A stretch of 64,000 nucleotides of DNA from an uncultured Mucilaginibacter sp. (GTDB taxonomy: Bacteria > Bacteroidota > Bacteroidia > Sphingobacteriales > Sphingobacteriaceae): assembly GCA_903866915.1 (NCBI GenBank), contig CAIPPO010000080.1, positions 1-64,000 of the forward strand. Reading direction: 5' to 3'. Made by a program: the position numbers and the translations under genes. The notes under the pieces were generated by a model, which was not told where the DNA came from, searched no databases, and was given only the letters and a program-made list of their open reading frames with translations. Shown here piece after piece: positions 1-8,081 of this stretch. The stretch's first letter is position 1; each line of letters begins with the position of its first letter.

Positions 1-2070
1 GCAGGCAACTACCGGGTAAGGGCTTACACCCAATGGATGAGGAACGAGGGCCCGGATGCCTTTTTTGAAAAGACCATACCGGTTGGCAATATCCATCCCA
101 AAAAAGTCGCTGAAAGTTTAGTTGCCAAAATTGCACAAAACAAGCCCGACGTACAGTTCTTTCCGGAAGGTGGTGAGCTGGTAGCCGGCATTCCAACCCG
201 AATTGCTTTTAAAGCGATTGGCAGCAATGGTCTCGGTATTGGCGTAAGCGGTAAAATTACCGATGAAGCCGGTCAGGTTGTTGCAAAACTCGCCTCGTCC
301 CATGCTGGAATGGGTAATTTCTACCTAACACCCGAACTTAATAAAGTTTATACCGCCCACTTGATCTTTGCAGATGGTAATAAGATTGACTTTCAACTGC
401 CTTCGGCGATGAATAGCGGAATAAGCATGTCGGTAAATAATGATTCCGTTCAAAAAGCCACTATAAAAATAGCAGCGAATAAATCATATTTCGATGCGAA
501 TAAAGGCAAAGCTTACAGCGTACTTATTTGGTCGGGCGGATATAGCACAACCGTCAACTGCAGGCTGGATAGTGCTTTAATTGCGATGGATATCATCAAA
601 AGGCGACTGTTTACCGGCGTTACCCGCATCACGCTGCTTTCAGAAAATTTGCAGCCGCTTTGTGAGCGCTTGATATTTATCCAGAATTTCGACCAGATGG
701 CTATTGATCTCCACCCGGACAAAGAACATTACAAAACAAGGGACAAAGTTGCTATACGGCTCCTGGCAAAAACCCGGGCTGATTCGGCCACTATCGGACA
801 TTTTTCGGTATCGGTGACAGACGAAAATAAAGTAAAACAGGATGATGCTGATCAAACGACCATACTCAGCAACCTGTTGTTGACATCGGATCTGAAAGGA
901 TATGTGGAGCAACCAAACTATTATTTTTCCGATAGTGTCCAGGCACGACAAAAAGCACTCGACCTGGTGATGCTGACCCATGGCTACCGGCATTTTGCCT
1001 GGAAACAGGTGCTGGATAGCGCCAATATTGCAATTAAGTATCCCGTAGAAACAGGATTGACCATCCAAGGCACAGCCGAGAATTTACTGGGAAATCCTAT
1101 CGCTAAAGCACGGGTGACGCTGCTGTCTTCCCAAAATAAAAGATTCATCAGTGACACCGCCGACGACAAAGGTAGGTTCCGATTTGGTAACCTGTTATTT
1201 GCGGATAGTGCGAAGTTTATTTTGCAGGCGGTGAATGCATCCGGAAAAAACTCAACAAAATTGTTTTATCAAGACGAATTACCTGCACCCAAAGTCGGTA
1301 TTGCCCCATCAGGTCAGCTTCAGAACGATACATCTATGAGCACTTACCTGGATAACAACAAAAAAGAGCAGGAAAATAATCTGAAATACCTACCCTTAAA
1401 CAGCAGGGTATTAAAGGAAGTAAAAATAAGAGCAGTAAAGGACGAAAATAACTATCCTTCATCAAGCTTGTTGGGGCCAGGTCATGCCGATCAGGTGATG
1501 CACGCAGATGAAATTGAAAAAATAGGTGGCCCACTTGTTACTCGCTTGAATGGAAGATTAAGAGGGGTTAAATTTAATGGTAACATTCCATGGTTACCAC
1601 CAGGAATGGCAACCGGCCCCATGATTATTATGATTGATGGCGTAAAAGTCCAATCCATTGATTTAATAAACCCAAATGATGTTGAAACTGTTGAAGTATT
1701 ACGGTTCGCAAATGCAGCTATATATGGGATGGAAGGCGGCAATGGCGTACTTGTAATCACCAGTAAACAAGGCAAAGGCCTTCAACCAAAAGATATCGCA
1801 TCAATAGGCATCCTCCCCATCACCGTCAAAGGCTTCTACCGTGCCCGCGAGTTTTATGCTCCTAAATACGAAGTCAACCTGCCGCCCAACCCCCGCCCCG
1901 ACCTCCGCAGTACCATTTACTGGAACCCTGCCGTTATTACAGATAAAGACGGTAATGCCAATTTTGAATTCTATAGTGCTGATGCGCCCGGCACCTATCG
2001 CGTGGTTGTTGAGGGCATTGATAATAAAGGCGACCTGGGAAGGAAGGTGTTTTTTATTAAGGTGGAGTGA
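1..2070 (+). CDS. MG2/TonB-plug domain surface protein, 5' truncated by window edge
   Basis: The frame is open from base 1 (it reads AGNYRVRAYTQW before the first Met at 37), so the true start lies outside the window; about 689 residues are visible. The opening resembles the MG2-type end of the large Bacteroidota carboxypeptidase-regulatory/TonB-plug proteins. Around visible residues 355-415 there is a CarboxypepD_reg-like segment (TAENLLGNPIAKARVTLL). Around 475-600 there is a plug-like domain (LKEVKIRA, MIIMIDGVKV, NPNDVETVEVL, GGNGVLVITSK). The end (DGNANFEFYSADAPGTYRV) resembles an alpha-2-macroglobulin-like strand region. No outer-membrane barrel follows the plug, so it is not a normal SusC/TonB receptor. 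Inferred role: a cell-surface or outer-membrane protein of unknown substrate. Confidence 0.85.
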   Translation, partial: AGNYRVRAYTQWMRNEGPDAFFEKTIPVGNIHPKKVAESLVAKIAQNKPDVQFFPEGGELVAGIPTRIAFKAIGSNGLGIGVSGKITDEAGQVVAKLASSHAGMGNFYLTPELNKVYTAHLIFADGNKIDFQLPSAMNSGISMSVNNDSVQKATIKIAANKSYFDANKGKAYSVLIWSGGYSTTVNCRLDSALIAMDIIKRRLFTGVTRITLLSENLQPLCERLIFIQNFDQMAIDLHPDKEHYKTRDKVAIRLLAKTRADSATIGHFSVSVTDENKVKQDDADQTTILSNLLLTSDLKGYVEQPNYYFSDSVQARQKALDLVMLTHGYRHFAWKQVLDSANIAIKYPVETGLTIQGTAENLLGNPIAKARVTLLSSQNKRFISDTADDKGRFRFGNLLFADSAKFILQAVNASGKNSTKLFYQDELPAPKVGIAPSGQLQNDTSMSTYLDNNKKEQENNLKYLPLNSRVLKEVKIRAVKDENNYPSSSLLGPGHADQVMHADEIEKIGGPLVTRLNGRLRGVKFNGNIPWLPPGMATGPMIIMIDGVKVQSIDLINPNDVETVEVLRFANAAIYGMEGGNGVLVITSKQGKGLQPKDIASIGILPITVKGFYRAREFYAPKYEVNLPPNPRPDLRSTIYWNPAVITDKDGNANFEFYSADAPGTYRVVVEGIDNKGDLGRKVFFIKVE

Positions 2071-2110
2071 GGATTTTTAGTCCGCAAGTCCGCGGAAGAC
2101 CGGAAGTCCG
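2071..2110. repeat. short GTCCGC/GTCCGG intergenic repeat
   Basis: Just after the stop of the surface protein, the trinucleotide-rich phrase AGTCCGCA / GAAGTCCGCA recurs three times with CGG interruptions. A similar phrase (AGTCCGGAAGTCCGTG) lies at 57379-57415, also directly next to a gene end. This looks like a dispersed Bacteroidota intergenic repeat; no function can be read from it. Confidence 0.4.
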
Positions 2111-2138
2111 CATCCCGATAACTATTAATCGCACTCAA

Positions 2139-2489
2139 TTATTTCTTAAGAAAATGGTTTTGATAGACTCCTTCGTCAAATCCAAAAAATAAGAAATCAC
2201 CGTCTTCGATCACCGGCCTTTTGATGATGCTGGTTTTTTCAAGGAATATCGGCAATGCCCCATCGAAGTTTAATGCTGCTTCTTTTTCAGTATCGGCAAG
2301 TCCGCGCCAGATAGCCGATTTTTTATTGAGGAAAGCTTCGTAGCCAGCTTTTTTATGCCATTGCTTTAAATTTTGGGGATCAATACCTGCCGTTTTAAAG
2401 TTATGAAACTCGAATTCGATCTGGTTGGCTTTTAGCCAGGTTAGTGCTTTTTGTACTGTGTCGCAATTGGGTATTCCGTAAACTGTCAT
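2139..2489 (-). CDS. ArsC/Spx-like thioredoxin-fold reductase (YffB type)
   Basis: A 116-aa protein beginning MTVYGIPNCDTVQKALTWL, the hallmark of the YffB/Spx branch of the ArsC family: one cysteine in the NCDT turn and no CxxC. Length fits the family (110-120 aa). Residues near 85-100 (KTSIIKRPVIEDGD) match the conserved ArsC segment containing the cis-Pro-like RPV. These proteins are thought to be glutathione- or thiol-dependent reductases, but a true arsenate role is unlikely because no ars genes are nearby. The gene stands alone, 69 bp from the convergent surface-protein gene. Confidence 0.85.
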   Translation of the reverse strand: MTVYGIPNCDTVQKALTWLKANQIEFEFHNFKTAGIDPQNLKQWHKKAGYEAFLNKKSAIWRGLADTEKEAALNFDGALPIFLEKTSIIKRPVIEDGDFLFFGFDEGVYQNHFLKK

Positions 2490-2558
2490 GCCGCGAAAAT
2501 ACTAAAATTATAGCTGCGGCCGGAACATTTGAAGCCGGGGAAAATAGACTTTCTAGCG

Positions 2559-3119
2559 CTATTTGTTGTAGCGGGTCATTGTCAATTCGGTACCCGCCGT
2601 GGTAAAACTTTTTATTATTTCGATAGAACGGTCAATTAGGGCCGGAAGCTCAGGCAGTTCGTCGTCATCAAACCCGCTTAGCACATAATCAACCTGGCGG
2701 CCCTTGGGGAAATTATCGCTCACACCAAATCGAAGCCGTGCGTAATTATTATGACCGAGCGTGAGTTCGATATGCTTTAGCCCGTTATGCCCGGCGGCGC
2801 TGCCTTTAGGTTTCAGACGCAGCGTGCCCAAGGGTAACGCGATATCATCTACAATAACCAGCACATTTTCAATCGGTATCTTCAACTCCTGCATCCAGTA
2901 ATTGAGCGATTTACCGCTCAAATTCATATAAGTAGTGGGCTTCACCAGAAAGAGCGAGCGCCCCTTATAATTCATTTCGGCGTAGTAGCCCAGGCGCATG
3001 TTATAGAATTTGGCATTTTCCTGTTTTGCCAGCTCGTCCAACACCATAAAGCCAATATTATGCCGGGTATCGGCATATTCCTGCCCTATATTTCCTAAAC
3101 CGACGATGAGGTATTTCAT
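2559..3119 (-). CDS. pth: Peptidyl-tRNA hydrolase
   Basis: A 186-aa protein of normal Pth length that cleaves peptidyl-tRNAs released from stalled ribosomes, recycling tRNA in the cytoplasm. Visible signatures are GLGNIGQEYADTRHNIGF (catalytic His about residue 21), KPTTYMNLSGKS, VDDIALPLGTLRL (catalytic Asp) and KGSAAGHNGLKHI. It lies directly downstream of rplY, an order common in bacteria, but a hairpin with an A tract at 3174-3204 suggests that rplY transcripts partly end before it. Confidence 0.97.
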   Translation of the reverse strand: MKYLIVGLGNIGQEYADTRHNIGFMVLDELAKQENAKFYNMRLGYYAEMNYKGRSLFLVKPTTYMNLSGKSLNYWMQELKIPIENVLVIVDDIALPLGTLRLKPKGSAAGHNGLKHIELTLGHNNYARLRFGVSDNFPKGRQVDYVLSGFDDDELPELPALIDRSIEIIKSFTTAGTELTMTRYNK

Positions 3120-3173
3120 TTCTAATTCATAGTTGATGGTACATAGTTAGTAGCCATCGGGAATCAATTATAC

Positions 3174-3204
3174 AAAAAAAGCGACAGGTTTAAACCCTGT
3201 CGCT
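3174..3204 (-). terminator. Rho-independent terminator after rplY
   Basis: A perfect 9-bp stem (AGCGACAGG / CCTGTCGCT, 3180-3188 and 3196-3204) with a 7-nt loop. On the minus strand it is followed by a run of seven T (A tract 3174-3180). It lies between rplY (stop at 3252) and pth (start at 3119), so it should end or attenuate rplY transcripts. Confidence 0.75.
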
Positions 3205-3251
3205 ATTCAAATCGGTGTAATCAACCAAAAACCGGCGAAATTACCCCTTAA

Positions 3252-3842
3252 TTATTTTTTACCGGTAGATGCTGCAGCATCCTGCTCAGCCTGGCGCAAT
3301 GCACGTGAAGTTGTAACTGACACGATGGTATCTTCTTTAGCATTGGTGATAATAAGTTTGTCGAATTTCAGGTCGGCCACACGTACTGATTTACCTACTT
3401 CCAGGCCTTCGATGCTTACGTCAATGTTATCAACATGGTCTTTAGGCAAAGCCTTGATACGCAGTTTGCGCAGTTTCTGTACCAATTTACCACCCATTTT
3501 AACACCCGGAGAAGTTCCGGTTAAACGAATCGGAATTTCAATAGAGATAGGCTTGGTTTGATCAAGTTCCAAAAAATCGACGTGCAGAATCTGTTCAGTC
3601 AATGGGTGGAACTGGATGTCCTGGATAACAGCCTGTGCTTTTACAGCACCAATTTCAAAGTCGATGAAATGAACTTCCGGTGTATAAATTACCGGCTTCA
3701 AATCAGCTGCGGACACTGAAAAGTGGGTTTGGGTTTTCCCACCGTAAAGTACTGCAGGCACTTTGCCTTCGTAACGCAGTTCTTTAGCGTCGCGTTTCCC
3801 TACGTTCTCTCTTGGAGAACCGCTAATAGCAATTGATTTCAT
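3252..3842 (-). CDS. rplY: 50S ribosomal protein L25/general stress protein Ctc
   Basis: A 196-aa protein of the long L25 (Ctc/TL5) type: an N-terminal 5S-rRNA-binding L25 domain (about residues 4-92, with SGSPRENVGKRDAKELR, VPAVLYGG and LHVDFLELD) followed by a C-terminal beta domain (about 93-180). The tail is short, charged and Ala-rich (AEQDAAASTGKK). It binds 5S rRNA in the large ribosomal subunit. It sits between prs and pth, the classic prs-rplY-pth order. The 111-bp gap to prs holds short inverted ACCATGG phrases (3876-3900) that may form a leader structure. Confidence 0.96.
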   Translation of the reverse strand: MKSIAISGSPRENVGKRDAKELRYEGKVPAVLYGGKTQTHFSVSAADLKPVIYTPEVHFIDFEIGAVKAQAVIQDIQFHPLTEQILHVDFLELDQTKPISIEIPIRLTGTSPGVKMGGKLVQKLRKLRIKALPKDHVDNIDVSIEGLEVGKSVRVADLKFDKLIITNAKEDTIVSVTTSRALRQAEQDAAASTGKK

Positions 3843-3953
3843 TGTTTTTTATTTATTGTTTATTTATTTATCAGACCATGGTTGATAGTCAATAGACCAT
3901 GGTGTTATTTAATTTTAATTAAGCAATGGACCATTGTCCACCGACTATTGACA

Positions 3954-4898
3954 TTAATCGACCCTAAACAGCTGGCTGATAGAACCATGCTCATTTACGT
4001 TCAATATCGCTTTGGCAAATAATTCGGCTGTTGATAATACTTTTATTTTTTCGCTATGGTGTTTAAGCGGTATCGTATCGGTAACAATCAGTTCAGCCAA
4101 TACCGAGTTTTCTATGGTCTCGTAAGCCTTACCTGATAATACCGGGTGGGTACAAACAGCCCTTACACTTTTTGCACCGCGCTCCATGATCAGTCCGGCT
4201 GCCTTAGCCAGTGTACCGGCTGTATCGCAGATATCATCTATCAACACAATATCCTGGCCGGTAACATCGCCAATCAATGTCATTGATTCGATCTCGTTGG
4301 CACGTTTCCTACGTTTATCGCAAATAACCACTTCTGCATTAAAGAACTTAGCGAAGCTACGTGCTCGGTACGATCCACCCATATCGGGCGATGCAATCGT
4401 AAGCGCCTGCAAACCTAAGCTTTTGATATAGGGTACAAAGATGATCGACGCATCAAGGTGATCTACCGGGATATCAAAAAAACCTTGTATCTGGGCAGCG
4501 TGCAAATCCATTGTCATGATACGGTTGATGCCTGCTGCAACCAGCAAATTAGCCACCAGTTTTGAACCTATCGCCACTCGCGGTTTATCTTTACGGTCCT
4601 GGCGGGCCAATCCGTAATAAGGAATAACAGCAGTTACATAATGTGCTGATGCGCGCCTCGCAGCATCGGTCATCATCAGCAACTCCATCAGGTTATCGGT
4701 AGGCTGGTTAGTCGACTGGATTAAAAAAACATCGCAGCCACGGACCGTTTCGTTAAAATGCGGTTGAAACTCCCCATCGCTAAATCGCGAAACCGCAACT
4801 TCGCCCAATTCCTTACCGTAAGCGGAAGCAATTTTTCCAGCAAGTTCGGTGGTACCTGAACCTGCAAATAATTTGATGGGGTTGAACTGTAATGGCAT
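3954..4898 (-). CDS. prs: Ribose-phosphate pyrophosphokinase
   Basis: Makes PRPP from ribose 5-phosphate and ATP for purine, pyrimidine, histidine and NAD synthesis; cytoplasmic. The start at 4898 (MPLQFNPIKLFAGSG) is preferred over an in-frame ATG at 4922 because the family begins just before the KLFAGSGT strand; this gives 314 aa, the usual length. Motifs: the flexible-loop region with YGLARQDRK (ATP contact), TMDLHAAQIQGFF, and the PRPP-binding loop VLIDDICDTAGTL. Upstream of rplY and pth on the same strand. Confidence 0.97.
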   Translation of the reverse strand: MPLQFNPIKLFAGSGTTELAGKIASAYGKELGEVAVSRFSDGEFQPHFNETVRGCDVFLIQSTNQPTDNLMELLMMTDAARRASAHYVTAVIPYYGLARQDRKDKPRVAIGSKLVANLLVAAGINRIMTMDLHAAQIQGFFDIPVDHLDASIIFVPYIKSLGLQALTIASPDMGGSYRARSFAKFFNAEVVICDKRRKRANEIESMTLIGDVTGQDIVLIDDICDTAGTLAKAAGLIMERGAKSVRAVCTHPVLSGKAYETIENSVLAELIVTDTIPLKHHSEKIKVLSTAELFAKAILNVNEHGSISQLFRVD

Positions 4899-4958
4899 CG
4901 TTTTTTGATTTCGGAATTCCAATGTCGGATTTATCCGGACAATCTACTACCTAACCTG

Positions 4959-5018
4959 AAAAAAAATTTCGGATCTGAATTTTCAATTCGAAGTTGAAAA
5001 TCCGAAATCCGAAATCCT
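4959..5018 (-). terminator. Hairpin downstream of tRNA-Gln, probable terminator
   Basis: An imperfect long inverted repeat (ATTTCGGAT...TTTTCAA pairing with TTGAAAATCCGAAAT) lies just beyond the 3' end of tRNA-Gln on the minus strand. It is followed by an uninterrupted run of eight T in that sense. The tandem CCGAAATCC phrase inside it resembles dispersed intergenic repeats of this group. Confidence 0.5.
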
Positions 5019-5025
5019 TTTATTG

Positions 5026-5096
5026 TTGCCCGACCAGGATTCGAACCTAGACAAACGGTACCAAAAACCGTCGTACTACCATTATACTATCAGGCA
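5026..5096 (-). tRNA. tRNA-Gln (anticodon TTG)
   Basis: Reading the minus strand gives a full cloverleaf. The acceptor stem TGCCTGA pairs with TCGGGCA, the D-arm holds the AATGGTA loop, and the anticodon stem ACGGT/ACCGT encloses loop TTTTGGT with anticodon TTG at positions 34-36. The T-arm is GGTTCGAATCC. CCA is not encoded. Confidence 0.93.
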
Positions 5097-5343
5097 ATCC
5101 CATTCAGTTTGTTAACCATTCTGAAATGAGGTGCAAATATAAGACGAAATTTTGAAGTTTAAAATCAAAATTCAAAAAATTATAAAATGACCAAAACGCC
5201 TGCTTTTATAATTTTCGTTGATTGCTGATTGGATGAAAATTAGCTAAACACGAACTGTATTTAGAGTTTCACTAACGCTTTTACTGCTCCCAGCTCAATT
5301 TGAATATTGCGGTAAGTAAGGTTATATCAAAGCCTGTTTAAAA

Positions 5344-6300
5344 TTAATCTTCCACAACCACGCCCATAGCACAGAACTTTTCTATCCGTTCTGTCACCAA
5401 TTGATCTGCATCTTTTGCTTTCAGTTCTTTCAAATCTTTGATCAGGTGCTTTTTAAGGATGGTAGCCATGGCAACCGGGTCCTGATGAGCACCGCCCAGA
5501 GGTTCCTTGATCACACCGTCGATCAGTTTATTTTTGAGCATTTCGGGCGAGCTTAGTTTAAGAACTTCGGCTGCCTTTTCTTTATTTTCCCAGGTTTTCC
5601 AGAGGATAGTGGAACAATTTTCGGGCGATATTACCGAATACCATGAATTTTCGAGCATGATCACTTTATCTCCTATCGCCAGGCCTAATGCGCCGCCCGA
5701 GGCGCCTTCGCCAATAACGATGCAAATAACGGGCACACGCAAAACTGCCATTTCGAGCAGGTTACGTGCAATGGCTTCTCCTTGACCGCGTTCTTCAGCT
5801 TCAAGACCGGGGAATGCTCCGGGGGTATCTATCAGTGTAATGATTGGCTTATTGAATTTTTCGGCCAGCTTCATCAGGCGCAATGCTTTGCGATACCCTT
5901 CGGGGTTGGCCATGCCGAAATTGCGATATTGGCGCTCCTTGGTATTACGTCCTTTTTGGTGACCGATAAACATCGCTGTTTCGCCGCCAATGGAACCAAA
6001 ACCTCCAATAATCGCCTTATCATCTCCTACGGTACGATCACCATGCAGTTCGATAAAATCATCGCAGATCAGCTCCAGGTATTGCAGCGTATAAGGCCGC
6101 TCGGGATGGCGGGAAATCTGTACCCGCTGCCAGCCGGTTAAGTTGGCATAAATCTGGGCCTTTGTGGTTTCAAATTTTTCCTCCAACTCATTGAGGGTAG
6201 CCGACATGTCGACCTTGGTCTTTTCCTCAACTTGTTTTACCTTTTCGATCTGCAATTGCAGGTCGGCAAGGGGCTTCTCAAAATCAAAAGTGATCTTCAT
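5344..6300 (-). CDS. accA: Acetyl-CoA carboxylase carboxyltransferase subunit alpha
   Basis: The alpha half of the carboxyltransferase that moves CO2 from carboxybiotin to acetyl-CoA, the first step of fatty acid synthesis. The start at 6300 ([15 protein letters not shown]) is chosen over an ATG at 6321; it gives 318 aa, the usual length. Visible: the N-terminal coiled helix, [51 protein letters not shown], and the oxyanion-type [15 protein letters not shown]. The accD partner is not in the window, as is common in this phylum. It stands alone between tRNA-Gln and an exported protein gene. Confidence 0.96.
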   Translation of the reverse strand: MKITFDFEKPLADLQLQIEKVKQVEEKTKVDMSATLNELEEKFETTKAQIYANLTGWQRVQISRHPERPYTLQYLELICDDFIELHGDRTVGDDKAIIGGFGSIGGETAMFIGHQKGRNTKERQYRNFGMANPEGYRKALRLMKLAEKFNKPIITLIDTPGAFPGLEAEERGQGEAIARNLLEMAVLRVPVICIVIGEGASGGALGLAIGDKVIMLENSWYSVISPENCSTILWKTWENKEKAAEVLKLSSPEMLKNKLIDGVIKEPLGGAHQDPVAMATILKKHLIKDLKELKAKDADQLVTERIEKFCAMGVVVED

Positions 6301-6380
6301 ACGTTCATTAACGGACTGCAAAGTTAATTAATTTAGTTGGAGAAATTTCTTTTTGGTTATTAGGCATTGGCTTTTGACAG

Positions 6381-6409
6381 ATTGACGAAGTTTTTGAAAC
6401 TTCGTCAAT
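6381..6409. terminator. Perfect 13-bp hairpin downstream of the 6431-7321 gene
   Basis: ATTGACGAAGTTT / AAACTTCGTCAAT with a 3-nt loop lies 21 bp beyond the stop of the exported Asp/Ser/Ala-rich protein. It has no clear T run in the minus sense, so it may be a transcript-protecting hairpin rather than a true terminator. Confidence 0.45.
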
Positions 6410-6430
6410 GTTTTCAGCATCTTCCGGACT

Positions 6431-7321
6431 CTATTGCACAGCTTTTTCCAAAACATCCAACTTCTTTAACTGAGCATCGCTTAAAATATCACGTGTTTGG
6501 AAACAGGCCTGGAGGATGGCGTTTCGGAGCTCGCCCAGGTATAATCCATACCGGTTGGTGTAAAAAATAATAGTACCATCTACAATCTGGTGCGATTTAA
6601 AAAGGGTATCCAGCGTACGTTCGTTGTTAATAATATTACCTCCCATTTCTTTTTTCTTGCGGGTAAGATTGGCCAAAATAGTTTTCAATTGGGTTAGCTG
6701 CCCTGGGTTTAATCCTAACTGCACTTTGTATTTCAAGGCTTTATCGGGCAAGGGGTAATGGTTCATTTCGGCGGCAAGCGACATATCATCAAGGTCATCG
6801 CCATTGAGGTAAGCCAGATATTTTTTATCGCTGAGTGATTTTATAGGCGAATGCTTGACCGCATCAGCATTTGGCATGACCGGCAAAGGAGGTTTTACAG
6901 CCGCATGGCGGACCAGACTGTCTTTTTTAATAGATTTCTGCAAAGTCATTACAGGAACCGAAATAGTTGCGCTATCGGTTATTTTAATCTTAACAGCCTT
7001 TGTCATCTGAGGGGGTCCGGCGACTGCCTTTTGCGCAGCTGAATCGCCAGTTGCCTGTTTGGCAATACTATCTGCCAGCCGTATCCTGGCAAGTGAATCA
7101 GCATGAATCCTTGCTATACTATCCGTAGCATGTTTTACTAAGCTATCGGCATGTCTTTTCCTTATAACGCTGTCAGTTGGCAGATCTTTGACCGATTCTA
7201 TCAGCTGCTTTTTTACAGCGCTGTCTGCATTTAGGGTTTTTGCTGTATCGGTAACGGTTTGTGCCCGGGCGCAGGAAAAAACAGATAGTGCGATCAATAA
7301 AAAAAGTAGCCGTTTTATCAT
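6431..7321 (-). CDS. Exported protein with D-S-A/I-rich repeat region, unknown function
   Basis: The start at 7321 is preferred (MIKRLLFLLIALSVFSCARAQ) because it directly gives a signal peptide; the Cys in SVFSC could also be a lipobox. The mature protein starts with a low-complexity segment of repeated A-D-S-[ILV]-x-[KR] units (HATDSIARIHADSLARI, about residues 55-95), probably an extended or helical linker. The C-terminal 120 residues are helical (LNPGQLTQLKTILANLTRK, ILSDAQLKKLDVLEK), a spacing reminiscent of Spy/CpxP LTxxQ periplasmic proteins, although similarity is weak. About 296 aa. No function can be assigned. It sits 66 bp downstream of another exported protein gene on the same strand. 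Confidence 0.6.
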   Translation of the reverse strand: MIKRLLFLLIALSVFSCARAQTVTDTAKTLNADSAVKKQLIESVKDLPTDSVIRKRHADSLVKHATDSIARIHADSLARIRLADSIAKQATGDSAAQKAVAGPPQMTKAVKIKITDSATISVPVMTLQKSIKKDSLVRHAAVKPPLPVMPNADAVKHSPIKSLSDKKYLAYLNGDDLDDMSLAAEMNHYPLPDKALKYKVQLGLNPGQLTQLKTILANLTRKKKEMGGNIINNERTLDTLFKSHQIVDGTIIFYTNRYGLYLGELRNAILQACFQTRDILSDAQLKKLDVLEKAVQ

Positions 7322-7386
7322 ACGTTGTGATTTGGCCCGAAAAAGAAGGCAGTTAGCCGCAAATTTAAAATAAACTGTTAAAAAAT

Positions 7387-8028
7387 TTAAGCATTCCACA
7401 AATTGACAACCCCGGAAAGATGCCAGCCATTTTGATCTTTATAATAAAAAATTAATTCGCCAACTCCACCTAATGGATTGTATTGCCGGGCGCAATAAAA
7501 TAATGCCCGCTTGCCGTCGCTGAAAACATTCGAAAATTCAACCAACTCTGAATACCTGGAATAGGTTTGATGAAATAACGCCCAATCAAAATTGTATCCA
7601 TCGAGGTATCGGGAGTATTCACTGTAAGTAAGCATAAATACATGAAGATCTGAAGCAAACCTGCTTTTTAAGGGTTGGCTCTTCGAAAGATCATCCCGCA
7701 ATTTTTCAATTAATGGCAGAAATAATGTGTCGTTAATAATACTCATCGAAGACCTGAATTCAAATAACAAATCACTTGCCGACGCCTTGTCGCCTTTGAG
7801 GTAGCTTTGCCAGGCCTTAGCTATTTCGGCAATTGATTCCCGATTATCTTTCAGTTCATCTTTAGAGGATATTCTGACTACGAACGTACAGTTACCTTTA
7901 CTATTTTCTTCATACCTCTTGTCAATATTTCTCAGATAATTGGAATAAACGGCATATTTCTCATCCTGGCTTTGACTCAGAACAATGGCTGGACTCAGGA
8001 GAAGGATGAAGACAAGGAGTTTTTTCAC
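7387..8028 (-). CDS. Small exported protein, unknown function
   Basis: The frame has GTG starts at 8073 and 8028. The GTG at 8028 gives an immediate signal peptide (MKKLLVFILLLSPAIVLSQS), so it is preferred; about 213 aa. The mature part is mixed alpha/beta with no motif I recognise. The conserved-looking end (REYNPLGGVGELIFYYKDQ-like region ending HLSGVVNLWNA) suggests a beta domain. It begins shortly after the histidine kinase stop, so it may share the end of the kdp transcript, but no functional link is evident. Confidence 0.55.
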   Translation of the reverse strand: MKKLLVFILLLSPAIVLSQSQDEKYAVYSNYLRNIDKRYEENSKGNCTFVVRISSKDELKDNRESIAEIAKAWQSYLKGDKASASDLLFEFRSSMSIINDTLFLPLIEKLRDDLSKSQPLKSRFASDLHVFMLTYSEYSRYLDGYNFDWALFHQTYSRYSELVEFSNVFSDGKRALFYCARQYNPLGGVGELIFYYKDQNGWHLSGVVNLWNA

Positions 8029-8081
8029 AAAATCAATTTGTGAATTTATATTCAGATATACAAACCGGTTCACATTGAAGC

